Shown: piece after piece, positions 52,526 through 61,541 of the stretch
Layout of the letters: every line of letters begins with the position of its first letter
How positions within the stretch are numbered: position 1 is the first letter of the stretch
Assembly (NCBI GenBank): GCA_018842655.1
Contig: JAGTWN010000004.1
Location: 744,001 to 808,000 of the forward strand
Reading direction: 5' to 3'
Source: Candidatus Pantoea haifensis
GTDB taxonomy: Bacteria; Pseudomonadota; Gammaproteobacteria; Enterobacterales; Enterobacteriaceae
Length of the DNA stretch: 64,000 nt
Made by a program: the position numbers and the translations under genes
Notes under the pieces: generated by a model
What the model was told of the DNA's origin: nothing
The model's database searches: none
The model's input: the letters and a program-made list of their open reading frames with translations, nothing else

Positions 52526-53659
52526 GCTTCATCCATCCGTGTCTGAGAATCTTTATACTGATTAACTTCCATATCGTAAGCATGCAGAAAGGCTTCGCCG
52601 AAGAGGGTATGAAAATCATCTTCAATCTCGCCTGCGGTGCGTTGGTAGTCGCGTGTGAAGTAATCCCACAGCGCGGCTTTTTCAGGCTGGTAAGAGGCAG
52701 TTTCGGTAATACGCCATCTGCTCGCGCCTGTTCTTCGAGGCGTTGAGGATTAAACGATTGCAACATGGCAGCGATAATGGCGCGGATCCCGGCAATCATA
52801 CCGAGTTGATGCGCCTGTAAGTCTACCAGCGCATCACGTACCGCCTGCTCAGGCTGCATAAAGCCAGGCATCTGGCTTTGATACATCTGCATTAATACCG
52901 TTTTACCCGAGGGTAAAATTTTAAAGGGGTTATTGGCTTCGTTGAGGATCATCGTCATGTCAGCTTTCACGCCGCGCTTGAGGATGGAACGAGACGACAT
53001 TAACGCCACGGTGCCTTGTGAAAACAGGCTAAGCATACGCCCGGTAATGCGCATTTGCTCCTCATCAATCGGCGTAGCGTGACCATTGTTCAGCCCCATG
53101 CCTTCAAGCAGCGCCGAGATGAGCTTGTCCTGATCGTAAGGCTGCGTCTGCAAATGGCGCTGTGGCCCATTGCTTTGGGGATCAATGGCTAAACGCGCAT
53201 CGCTGTGGCGCTCATGACGTCCTGGACCGTTCTCGGGTTCGATCGCCAACGCTTCAGCTTCTGGATGATTGTTTATACCCAGCGGATTTGCCGGTTCGGT
53301 CGCGTCAGCGGTGAAGAAAGCCAGCGGATCATCTTTACTCTCTTCGACACGAGTCGGATCGCGGACTTCCAGTGCGTAGTCGCCAATACGCAGCGCATCG
53401 CCGTGCTTAAGCGGCACCTGCATACCGCGGCTCAGGGTAACACCGTTGTGTTCAACCGGCGTTACGCTCCCCTGGTTCGTCAGACGACACTCGCCTTCAT
53501 TCGACACATGAACTAATGCCTGTAGACGCGAAATCGCCCGCGATTCATCCGGCAACACCAAATCGTTATCCTGGCTGCGACCAATGGTGCCGCCAGGGGT
53601 TGAAATACCACGGTTTTAACCGGAACATCCGTAGTGCATTGCACAATGGTAAATTGCAT
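52522..53659 (-). CDS. fha: T6SS-associated FHA-domain protein (Fha/TagH); two frameshifts
   Basis: About 379 residues after repair. The N-terminal FHA domain (about 20-90) has GGTIGRSQDNDLVLPDES and ISRLQALVHVS; the family's SRxHA is SRLQA here, so the usual His is replaced. The C-terminal TagH domain (LLEGMGLNNGHATPI, then ALWDYFTRDY and AEDDFH-like EIEDDFHTLFGEAF) is complete once repaired. Breaks: G4 53596-53599 (restores FQPPGGTIGR) and T5 within about 52692-52696 (restores SLKKAALWDYF). It is the expected PpkA substrate and PppA target. Starts 36 bases after tagF. Confidence 0.87.
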
Positions 53660-53695
53660 GAGTCATCCCGTGTTTTTGGGCAAACGCAACTGGCC

Positions 53696-54394
53696 TTATT
53701 CAAACATTGGCGGATAGAGGCCATTACGTCCCGGCTGTGCACCTGCTGCCGGGTTAAACAGTAACGAAAACAGTTGAGCAGTGAGGTTACCGCTGTGCTT
53801 GTGAGTCGCATGGGCGAAACCGTCGCTGCGATTACTCCACCAGTAGCTAATATGCTGCTGAGGATCGAAGCGTTCGGCCACTTCACGCCAGCTTAGCGTG
53901 CAGGGCAGATCCTGAAAACCAATCACATCCATGATGTCAGAGTGCTGCTTTACCGGCACCATCAGCGGCGGTAGCATTTTAATCTGCTGCTCCAGTTGTT
54001 CAGCACTCAGCGGCGTTTGTACCGCCTGTAGCAAAGTGGCACCCAAATCCTGAAACCAGTCTCCCGAAATGGTCAACTGCGCCGGGTGCCACTGTTTAAG
54101 CGAAAAGCTTTGCAAAGCAAGCAGCGGCCAGGCCCGGCCTACGCGGTCACAAGAGGGCAACAGACAGCCCATCTGGATCTTTTGCCTGCCAGGGGTTATC
54201 GGCAGGACAAAGTTCCACACCGGCGCGCGTAAAAACGTCGCAGCAGAGGCGTTCTCTTGCTGATGCCAGTGTATTAAGCCCTGCTGAAACCAGTGACTCC
54301 AGGGCGCAATATGCTTTTCACTGAGACGATGATGCAAAAAGTCGCCGGTGGCAGGCAGCTTGCCATACCAGCCGGGTGCCATGTATGCAGCCAT
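53696..54394 (-). CDS. tagF: T6SS-associated protein TagF (ImpM)
   Basis: 232 residues. PGWYGKLPATGDFLHHRLS at the N-terminus, FVLPITPGRQKIQMGCLLPSCDRVGRAWPL and the C-terminal YWWSNRS are hallmarks of TagF/ImpM. In Pseudomonas TagF holds T6SS off at the post-translational level, parallel to the PpkA/PppA switch. Start at ATG 54394 is preferred; a start at 54415 would overlap tssM. Reading frame intact. Confidence 0.9.
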   Translation of the reverse strand: MAAYMAPGWYGKLPATGDFLHHRLSEKHIAPWSHWFQQGLIHWHQQENASAATFLRAPVWNFVLPITPGRQKIQMGCLLPSCDRVGRAWPLLALQSFSLKQWHPAQLTISGDWFQDLGATLLQAVQTPLSAEQLEQQIKMLPPLMVPVKQHSDIMDVIGFQDLPCTLSWREVAERFDPQQHISYWWSNRSDGFAHATHKHSGNLTAQLFSLLFNPAAGAQPGRNGLYPPMFE

Positions 54395-54407
54395 GTTCAC
54401 CTCACCA

Positions 54408-56522
54408 TTACTCACTATGCGTGGTCAATCGCTGTGCTGAGAGCGAAGGCGTCACAGCAAGCGTATTGCCGTCGCGACCCGCATTTTTCAGATTTTCCGC
54501 AAGTTTACGCATCATCAATGCATTATCACGAGCATAAGGTGAAGACTGTATCTGTTGATCCAGTAGCTGGCTGAGGTGCCAGTCTAACTGTTGCAGGTCG
54601 CGCGCTGAAACATTCTCCGGCAAGGTACGCTGTAAATTTTGCAACAGCCAGGCGCGCAGAAACTCGCCATCATAATTACGCGGTTGATAGAGCATTTGAT
54701 AAGCGCGTAAGGCGCTGCGACTGTATGCATTGTCATCGCCCGGATCGTTTCGCAACAAATTAGTAATCTGTTGCGCGACACGCGGCAGCAGCAAAGACTT
54801 AAGCGCATTTTGATAAAGCACCCAGGCAGCGTCGCTAACTTGCGTACCACGATATAAGCCAACCCGCATAGTAAGCGGCGGATTATCCAGTGAAAAGCGG
54901 TCTGACAGCGGCAGCTTCACCAGGCTATTAAGAAAGGGTAGCAGATCGAAAATATTATCAGCAGGCTGATGAATGACCTGCTGACTTTGCTCGATAATTG
55001 CCGGTACGCGTGTTTCGACCGTTTCCAGATAGCGTTGATTCTGGTAATAGCTGATGCCCCATAAACCAGACAAAATTAACAGCGCACCGGCCAGCACGCC
55101 GTAACCAATCCAGTGGAAGAGTTGGTTGCGGTACTCCCAGTGTCGGTTGCTGCCCGCCAGGCCACTCTCTTTAAAGATCAAGGTACTGAGCAGGTCGCGA
55201 ATAAAAAAGCTTTGCCCTTTGTTGCCTGGAATCGGGCTGCTGCGATTGACGCTGTCCCACGCAGCAATAGAGTGATCGCCAGCCTGACGCAACTGAAGTT
55301 TGCGGCTCAGTTCACCCATTACGCGGTCAAACGGTAACCCCTCTTGCGTGCCGCTGGTAAAGAACAGCCCGCGCGGACTCCACGCCACCGCCTCTTTATG
55401 ATCCGAAAACACAATATCAAGATATTCATTCAACAACGGGCGCAGTGACGCAAACTCTTGCGGAAACAGGAAGCACTCAGCACGTTGATGGAGATCGCGC
55501 TCCTGCGCCATGTGCCGGGCAAGATGCAGCTGTAGCTGCTGCTCCAGACGCTGAAACTGCTGAGCAAAGCTGTGGTGCCACTCCTCTTTACGCGGTTTGC
55601 TCAAATCCCAGTTAAACGTAAATCCCCAAATCGCATCACGCTGGGCTTTATCCAGCGCGCCAAAATAGCTCATAAAGCCTTTTAGCAGGTCTGTTTTGGT
55701 CACCATGACATACACCGGAAAGTGAATACCGGTTTGCTGATGCAGTTCCACCATGCGCTCACGTAACGCTGTTGCCTGGGCGAAACGCGCTTCGGCAGAA
55801 TCGCTCAGCAGATCGGCCACGCTAATGGTCATGATCACGCCATTGATAGGCTGACGAGTACGATAACGCTTGAGCAAATTGATAAAGCTGCGCCACTCGC
55901 TGGCATCACGGGCGCGCTGGCTCTCCTGCAAGGCGTAACGACCCGCCGTGTCGATCATCACGGCGCTGTCGGTAAACCACCAGTCGCAGTGACGTGTACC
56001 GCCCACGCCGCGAATGGCGTTTTTACCAACACTGTCAGTCAGAGGAAAGTCGAGGCCAGCATTCAGCAGCGCCGTGGTTTTACCTGCACCCGGCGCACCC
56101 ATCACTAAATACCAGGGCAGTTGATAGAGATAATTCGCACTGAGTCGTGATAACCAGCTGCCGCGCTTAGGCCGACCAAACTGGGTGCGTTTTAGCTGCG
56201 TTGCGGCATCGCTGAAGCGTTGATTAAGTAACTCCTCTGTTACCTGTCGTTCGGCTGGATCGTCGCTGTCGGAAAACTGTAGCTGCGTTAATAACTGACT
56301 GTTAAACCAGGCGCGATAAAGCCAGGGAAGCAGCTGCAAAATAATCCAGAAAAAATAACAAACGCCCACAGTCAACTGGCGATTCAGCGCAGGCTCAAGC
56401 GGGCGAGAATCTCCCCACACCCAAAGGGGACCGAGCATCCAGAGCAAACAGCTCAGAGCGGTGACGCCGATAAAGCTCCACAGGAGGCGATGAGTCAGTA
56501 GCAGACGAAGAGAAGCGCGCAT
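54408..56522 (-). CDS. tssM: short TssM/IcmF-family protein lacking the C-terminal periplasmic part
   Basis: 704 residues from ATG 56522 (AGGAG upstream). Two N-terminal membrane helices (about 15-36 and 52-70), a Walker A GAPGAGKT (142-149), FIDTAGRY-type VMIDTAGRYAL, and a third helix near 455-475 (YGVLAGALLILSGLWG). TssM anchors the T6SS inner-membrane complex. The usual protein is about 1100-1200 residues; here the frame ends in NTLAVTPSLSAQRLTTHSE, so some 400-500 residues of the periplasmic tail that meets TssJ are absent. tagF follows within 14 bases, so no lost tail lies downstream. Could be a natural reduced form. Confidence 0.88.
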   Translation of the reverse strand: MRASLRLLLTHRLLWSFIGVTALSCLLWMLGPLWVWGDSRPLEPALNRQLTVGVCYFFWIILQLLPWLYRAWFNSQLLTQLQFSDSDDPAERQVTEELLNQRFSDAATQLKRTQFGRPKRGSWLSRLSANYLYQLPWYLVMGAPGAGKTTALLNAGLDFPLTDSVGKNAIRGVGGTRHCDWWFTDSAVMIDTAGRYALQESQRARDASEWRSFINLLKRYRTRQPINGVIMTISVADLLSDSAEARFAQATALRERMVELHQQTGIHFPVYVMVTKTDLLKGFMSYFGALDKAQRDAIWGFTFNWDLSKPRKEEWHHSFAQQFQRLEQQLQLHLARHMAQERDLHQRAECFLFPQEFASLRPLLNEYLDIVFSDHKEAVAWSPRGLFFTSGTQEGLPFDRVMGELSRKLQLRQAGDHSIAAWDSVNRSSPIPGNKGQSFFIRDLLSTLIFKESGLAGSNRHWEYRNQLFHWIGYGVLAGALLILSGLWGISYYQNQRYLETVETRVPAIIEQSQQVIHQPADNIFDLLPFLNSLVKLPLSDRFSLDNPPLTMRVGLYRGTQVSDAAWVLYQNALKSLLLPRVAQQITNLLRNDPGDDNAYSRSALRAYQMLYQPRNYDGEFLRAWLLQNLQRTLPENVSARDLQQLDWHLSQLLDQQIQSSPYARDNALMMRKLAENLKNAGRDGNTLAVTPSLSAQRLTTHSE

Positions 56523-56539
56523 CACTGTACTCCTGGTGA

Positions 56540-57736
56540 TTACTGAGCGTTTCGGGTGCGGCAAAAAGCGTAATTTCAACGCGGCGGTTACGGGCCCGGT
56601 TTTCGCTGCTGTCATTAGGCAGTAGCGGATCGCTGTCACCCCGGCCTTCTGAACGGATCGCATGACCGTCGGCGAGCTGCACCTGCATGAGTTGGGTCAC
56701 GCGCGCGCGCGGGCAAAAGAGAATTCATAGCTGGAGGCGAAACGACTGCCATCAACCGGATGATCATCGGCATATACCGAGACGAGGATGGTGCCTTTTA
56801 CGTCTTTCATGGCCGCCGAAACGCGGGCTAATAAGGCTCTGCCGACGGGGTTTAACGCCGTACCTTCAGCGGCAAACAACTTATCGGCAGGAATAATGAC
56901 TTTGCTGCCAAATGCGCCGTCACTCACTTCAAGCTGACCGGCAGCTATAACATCATTCAGACGCTGGCGTAAATCGAGCAGCGCCTGAGGAGAAGAAGGA
57001 CGACGCCCGACGGTAATTTGGGGCAGCGGGGTTTGATAAATAGCGCGCAGCAGGGGTTCCGCCGCATTGCCCAGCCGCCAGTTCAGTCCGCTGTAAATCA
57101 GGCAGGCGATCAACGCCACCAGAGTGGCACAGGCCCATAATGGCACCATAGGGCGCGCCAGCGTACTGACCAGGGATGCACTTCCACACGGGGTGTTTGC
57201 GGTGCGCCCCGTTGCGCCCGGGTCTCTTCGATTAAGGTTGTCAAACGCTGACGAATACCTTCACACTGCACGCGGCCATTATCACTGCCCCGGTAGCGCC
57301 CTTCGTAGCCCAGAAGCAGGCAGTAATGCACCACTTCAAGCAGCCAGAAATGCTGCTGTGGGCTTTGAGAAATGCGCGACAGCAGCTGAAAAAATTTTTC
57401 ACCGCCCCAGCTTTCATTGTGAAACGTCACCAGCATGCCATTGCCAGACCAGACGCCACGAGTTCCCCACGGTGTCTGTGCTGCCGCTTCGTCGAGCGCG
57501 CTGCACAGGCAGTAGCGCGCACCAATGATCATTTCGAAAGGCAAACCGGCCTGTTTACAACGATGCTCAAACTGGCGGATCTCGTCAATAAGCGACTGGC
57601 GTAGCCCGGCAGGATCGTCATGCGTAGCCGCCTGACGAATTTGCACCACAGCGTTCAGCAAAGGCGCCGCAGCATGAAGTAACAGATTCTCGTTGCCGGA
57701 GGGAATAGCCTCACGCGCAGGGGATTCCACGGTCAT
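56540..57736 (-). CDS. tssL: TssL/DotU with fused OmpA-like C-terminal domain; several frameshifts
   Basis: Start ATG 57736. DotU part: QFEHRCKQAGLP, YCLCSALDEAAAQTPWG, GYEGRYRG; then a membrane helix (VPLWACATLVALIACLIY) and an OmpA-like domain (RALLARVSAAMKDVKGTILVSVYADDHP, then FARARA, and NRARNRRVEITLFA). It forms the T6SS inner-membrane complex with TssM; the OmpA part would bind peptidoglycan. Breaks: GGG at 57173-57175 (repair HPLVSTLARP), the alternating GC tract 56701-56711 (repair ARAVTQLM), and probably one near 56570 so that the stop is TAA 56540-56542 rather than the 56395 read in the raw frame. Confidence 0.85.
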
Positions 57737-57818
57737 TAATGGTTCTTCCAGCTAATGGCAGATCTCTGAACCCGCAGCCCAGGACGGTGCTGCGGGCAAT
57801 ATGCGCCGGATTCCATGT

Positions 57819-58308
57819 TTAGTCTAAGATCCAGGTCGCGGTATCGTTAGTGCGACACGCTTTACTTGCGCCACCCACGGCCACGCAAACTTGTTTGCTT
57901 TTGCGTGGACGGGGACGATCGCTACGCAGAGTGGCGTCATAACGGCTGCTTTCTACGCCAGCTTTTAACGGCACGTAGCCGATCATCGGGCCATCTGCTT
58001 CATCAGCAATAGCCAGCCAGTTATGTTCAACGCGGCCTAATACTTCAAAAGACTTACCGTTTTCCAGATAACGCACCACTTTACCGCCGTAATCGGGGTG
58101 GTCATTACCGAAGCACTGTATAACGCTCGCCAGGTTTCATTTAACGGCTCAAATTCCTGTGGTGCTGCCACAGCATGTCGGTGAACCAACGTGACGTTGT
58201 TAACCACGCTGGTGACCAGCGTATCATCGGTGACGGAGGGGGCGGGGCCTTACACCCTGCCAGGGCAAACACCGTCAGCAGCGTTAACGCGAGACTCTTT
58301 TTCACCAT
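57819..58308 (-). CDS. lipoprotein with SH3-like C-terminal domain, first gene of the T6SS-like cluster; two frameshifts
   Basis: About 162 residues after repair. ATG 58308 starts a lipoprotein signal with lipobox FALAGC (Cys about 20). The mature part has KAPPPSVTDDTLVTSVVN and then an SH3-like section (GGKVVRYLENGKSFEVLGRV with NWLAIADEADGPMIGYV), ending RTNDTATWILD. It is not TssJ by pattern. Breaks: G5 58238-58242 and CC 58108-58109, one base each. It lies 82 bases upstream of tssL and probably begins the operon. A peptidoglycan- or envelope-sensing role is inference only. Confidence 0.65.
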
Positions 58309-58797
58309 GTTCCTCGTGATCCCATCAAAGTATCTGCATATTGCCCGGCTATGTGCATGCGTTCGCCGAAGCTGGCCGGAGGCCTTACCTAAAATTAAAC
58401 CATTTGAAAAACGGTCAAAATACATCGAGATAATGCAACGCTCAGTCTACCTAAGACTTTTGAGAATTCAAACCATTGCACATACAGTAAATGCGTGTTA
58501 GCGCGCTCTTTTCCAGTAAGCGAAGACGCTAAAAAAGAGCGTGCTTTGGGTTAGTTAACGTGAATTGAATGATCACGACAGTAAAGTATGTTGGGGCAGT
58601 GGCGCTCATTTTGTCACGCCGCCTGTAAAATTGGAAATTATTAAGTTTTTCTAATATCACATTGACGAAAGATTCTATCAATTTGGCTTAAGGGCTGCAG
58701 TAAAATCAGAATTTTCAGAGTAATAAAGCTGACCGAAAGAGACTAAAACGGCATGGCTTTTGCTTCACTGATACCTTTAACAGCGGAGGGATGGGCA
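58309..58797. promoter_or_regulatory. intergenic region between the T6SS-like cluster and nasR
   Basis: 489 bases. A hairpin with outer stem CGCTCTTTT / AAAAGAGCG (58504-58512 and 58533-58541) and inner stem AGCG/CGCT occurs at 58503-58543. The remainder is AT-rich and should contain divergent promoters for the lipoprotein gene and nasR. An in-frame ATG at 58753 precedes nasR, but the start at 58798 has the better ribosome site. Confidence 0.45.
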
Positions 58798-60020
58798 ATG
58801 ACCGATGCTCTGAGGTACCTGCAAGCGTCACGCGAGAGCGATATAGCCAGCCTGCAACGGCTACTCCATACCGGTAAACTCATTACCACGGTGAGTGAAC
58901 TGGTGCATCAACTGCAACGGGAACGCGGCGCAAGCAACATCTGGATCTGTTCTCAGGGTAAGCTGTTTGCTGAAGAGCGCACGGCTCGGGAACAGGATGT
59001 GAATCAATGCCAGCGTGCTTTTTTGCGGGTTTTGCCGCCCGCAGCCGCTCAGCCGGGTTACAGCCGCTTCTGTAACGTCATTGCCGCCGCGTTACAGGCA
59101 CTCGAAGAGTTACCAACGCTGCGTGCTCAGCTGGCTCAGCGCCAGCTCACTCATGCCCAGGCCATGTCTGCTTTTAATCAGATCATTCGCACTTTACTGA
59201 ATGTAGTGTTTGAAGCAGCGGATACCGCCAGTCATCCCGATATTTCCCGTGCGCTTATTGCACTGTTCAGTTTTATGCAGGGTAAAGAGCTGGCGGGTCA
59301 GGAACGCGCTACCGGCTCAGCGGGATTTGCAGCTGGACAATTCAGCGATGAACAGCGTCGGCGCATGGTGGCGCTGATTGATGCCCAGGAACAAAGCTTT
59401 GCCACCTTTAGTCAGTTTGCCGATAGCGACGCGTTACTGCACTGGCAGCCGCTGGCGCAGGCTAGCCGGGAAATAGAACGGTTACGACGCATTGCCTGTA
59501 CCGGCGGGCAAAGTGAAGAAGCGGGCGCGCTTAACTGGTTCTCACTGCTTTCTGCCCGTCTCGATCAGATGAAAATTCTGGAGGACAGCCTGTCGCTCAC
59601 GCTGATGTCGCGCTGCCGTGAAGCGATTCGCGTGGCGCAGCAGCAGGCCGCTGCACCCTGATGCCTTCCCGCTGTGACAGCACTTTTTCGCTGTACGTAT
59701 CGGGAGCCGACTGGCTGAACGGTGAATCAGCCACGCTCAGCAGCGATGGCCTGGCGCCGCAGCTGAGTCGCTCAGTGTTGACACTGATTGGCGAGCAGGC
59801 ACAGCGTTTACGTGTGCAGGCGGATGAACTGACGTCAATGCGTGCCACGCTGGATGAGCGCAAAGTGATCGATCAGGCTAAAAGCTGGCTGATGCAGCAT
59901 CATGATTTTAGCGAAGAGGCGGCCTTTCAGGCGCTGCGCAAAAGTGCCATGAATCAAAACAAACGCCTGTCAGACATTGCTCAGGCGGTGCTGGCGGTGG
60001 CCGCCACGGTGAAGGGCTAA
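58798..60020 (+). CDS. nasR: nitrate/nitrite-responsive antitermination regulator NasR (NIT-ANTAR); frameshifted
   Basis: About 407 residues after repair, from ATG 58798 with GGAGGG 7 bases upstream. The N-terminal NIT sensor domain is helical (LITTVSELVHQLQRERGASN, which is the conserved NIT start; FSFMQGKELAGQERATGS). The C-terminal ANTAR RNA-binding domain is VIDQAKSWLMQHHDFSEEAA and KSAMNQNKRLSDIAQAVL. Nitrate or nitrite binding lets it bind leader RNA and stop termination. The break is in CCC 59656-59658; one C joins QQQAAAP to LMPSRCDSTFS. It lies directly before its target operon. Confidence 0.92.
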
Positions 60021-60035
60021 CCCAAATGAGGTAGT

Positions 60036-60084
60036 TGCACAAAGCCTGTGCGCAATCTGCTTCAGGAAAGTGCAAATTTGCGCA
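60036..60084 (+). promoter_or_regulatory. two NtrC-like enhancer sites
   Basis: TGCAC-N7-GTGCG at 60036-60052 and TGCAAATTTGCGCA at 60071-60084 resemble the NtrC dyad (TGCACNNNNNNGTGCA). Both lie 50-100 bases upstream of the sigma-54 promoter, a normal enhancer distance. Confidence 0.6.
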
Positions 60085-60136
60085 TATTTTAATCAACTCC
60101 GCCACCAGATGCCCCGCCAACAGGCGTTTATCATTC

Positions 60137-60152
60137 TGGCACAGGCTTTGCT
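60137..60152 (+). promoter_or_regulatory. sigma-54 promoter of the nas operon
   Basis: TGGCAC-N5-TTGCTT at 60137-60153 matches the -24/-12 consensus at every key base (GG at -24, GC at -12). The start of transcription would be near 60163, giving a leader of about 115 bases before nasF. Confidence 0.85.
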
Positions 60153-60212
60153 TTACCTTACAGACATTGCGCATTTGCTTTGCCAACGGCGGTGAAGTGA
60201 GTGCTTTGGATA

Positions 60213-60258
60213 AAGGCGTCCATCCGCATGCTACGGCATGTCGGAGGACGCCTTTTTT
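60213..60258 (+). terminator. nas leader transcription attenuator
   Basis: The stem GGCGTCC / GGACGCC (60215-60221 and 60246-60252) encloses further pairing (CCGCATGC and GCATGTCGG side) and is followed by T6. It lies inside the leader, just before nasF. This is the position at which NasR relieves termination in Klebsiella. Confidence 0.8.
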
Positions 60259-60279
60259 ATTTCTTTTAGGGTGCCAATG

Positions 60280-61530
60280 ATGAGCAAAACGCCTTTTTCC
60301 GTTTCACGTCGTCAGTTGCTGTTGGCAGGAGCCGCGGTCGGCGGCACATATTTATTACCGGGCTTGCGCAATGCCGTCTGGGCTGCCGGTTCAGATGCGC
60401 CAGAAAAATCTACGGTGCGGGTTGGCTTTATTCCGTTGACGGACTGTGCGCCCGTCGTAATGGCCGCCGTGAAAGGTTTTGATAAAAAGTACGGCTTATC
60501 GATTCAGGCAAGTAAAGAAGCGAGCTGGGCGGCGGTACGCGACAAACTCACCGCAGGCGAACTCGATGCCGCACACGTACTGTACGGCATGATTTATGGA
60601 CTGCAACTGGGCGTGGCTGGCCCGCAGCATGACATGGCTAACCTGATGACGCTTAATAACAATGGTCAGGCAATCAGCCTGTCAAACCAGTTAAAAGCAC
60701 AGCACGTAACCGATGCAGCCAGCCTTAAAAAGGCGATCGATGCGAAAGCCAAAGGGAGCTTTACGTTTGCTCACACTTTTCCAACCAGCACCCACGCAAT
60801 GTGGCTCTATTACTGGCTGGCGAATGCCGGTATCGATCCGTTTGAAGATGTGCGCACCGTCGTGGTTCCGCCGCCACAAATGGTGATGAACATGAAGATT
60901 GGCAACATGAGCGGTTTTTGCGTTGGCGAGCCGTGGAATCAGCGTGCCATCAGCGACAACATTGGTTTTACCGCCGTCACCAGTCAGCAGATCTGGCCCG
61001 ATCATCCCGAGAAAATTCTTGGCACCCGCGCCCAGTGGGTTGCAGAAAACCCCAACACCGCACGTGCATTAACCGCTGCCGTACTGGAAGCCGCACGCTG
61101 GATTGACGCTTCTGATGACAATCGCCGCGAAACAGCCAACGTGCTGGCAGGTCGGGCGTGGATCAACACTAAAGTCGAGACGCTGGAAGGACGCATGCTC
61201 GGCCAGTATGAAAACGGACTCGGCCAAAAATGGCAGGACGCGCACAGCATGCGCTTCTTCCACGATGGCAGCGTCAACTTCCCTTATTTATCGGACGGCA
61301 TGTGGTTCCTGACGCAGCTAAAGCGTTGGGGAATGCTGAATAGCGATCCTGATTACCTCGCCATCGCGCGTCAAATCAACCGCATCGATATCTACAAGCA
61401 GGCTGCCAGCGCGGTCGGCAATGTCGCGCTGCCTGCCAGTGAGATGCGCAGCAGCACCTTAATCGACGGCAAAGTCTGGGACGGTACCGATCCCGCCGCT
61501 TACGCCGCCAGCTTTGCCATCAAACGCTAA
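60280..61530 (+). CDS. nasF: nitrate ABC transporter, periplasmic binding protein NasF (NrtA family)
   Basis: 416 residues. Twin-arginine signal SVSRRQLLLAGAAVGG indicates Tat export. The body has the NrtA/CmpA pattern: VGFIPLTDCAPVVMA, GELDAAHVLYGMIYGLQLG, TFPTSTHAMWLYYWLA, NMSGFCVGEPWNQRA and FFHDGSVNFPYLSDG. It binds nitrate (possibly nitrite) in the periplasm. ATG 60280 or 60277 follows TTAGGG. First structural gene after the attenuator; 11 bases to nasE. Confidence 0.9.
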   Translation: MSKTPFSVSRRQLLLAGAAVGGTYLLPGLRNAVWAAGSDAPEKSTVRVGFIPLTDCAPVVMAAVKGFDKKYGLSIQASKEASWAAVRDKLTAGELDAAHVLYGMIYGLQLGVAGPQHDMANLMTLNNNGQAISLSNQLKAQHVTDAASLKKAIDAKAKGSFTFAHTFPTSTHAMWLYYWLANAGIDPFEDVRTVVVPPPQMVMNMKIGNMSGFCVGEPWNQRAISDNIGFTAVTSQQIWPDHPEKILGTRAQWVAENPNTARALTAAVLEAARWIDASDDNRRETANVLAGRAWINTKVETLEGRMLGQYENGLGQKWQDAHSMRFFHDGSVNFPYLSDGMWFLTQLKRWGMLNSDPDYLAIARQINRIDIYKQAASAVGNVALPASEMRSSTLIDGKVWDGTDPAAYAASFAIKR

Positions 61531-61541
61531 GAGAGATTGTT

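Noticed and set aside
49253-58543. T6SS-like locus as an integrative island with attachment sites
   Set aside because: No integrase, tRNA gene or direct repeats are seen at the borders; only an inverted repeat on one side and a different hairpin on the other.
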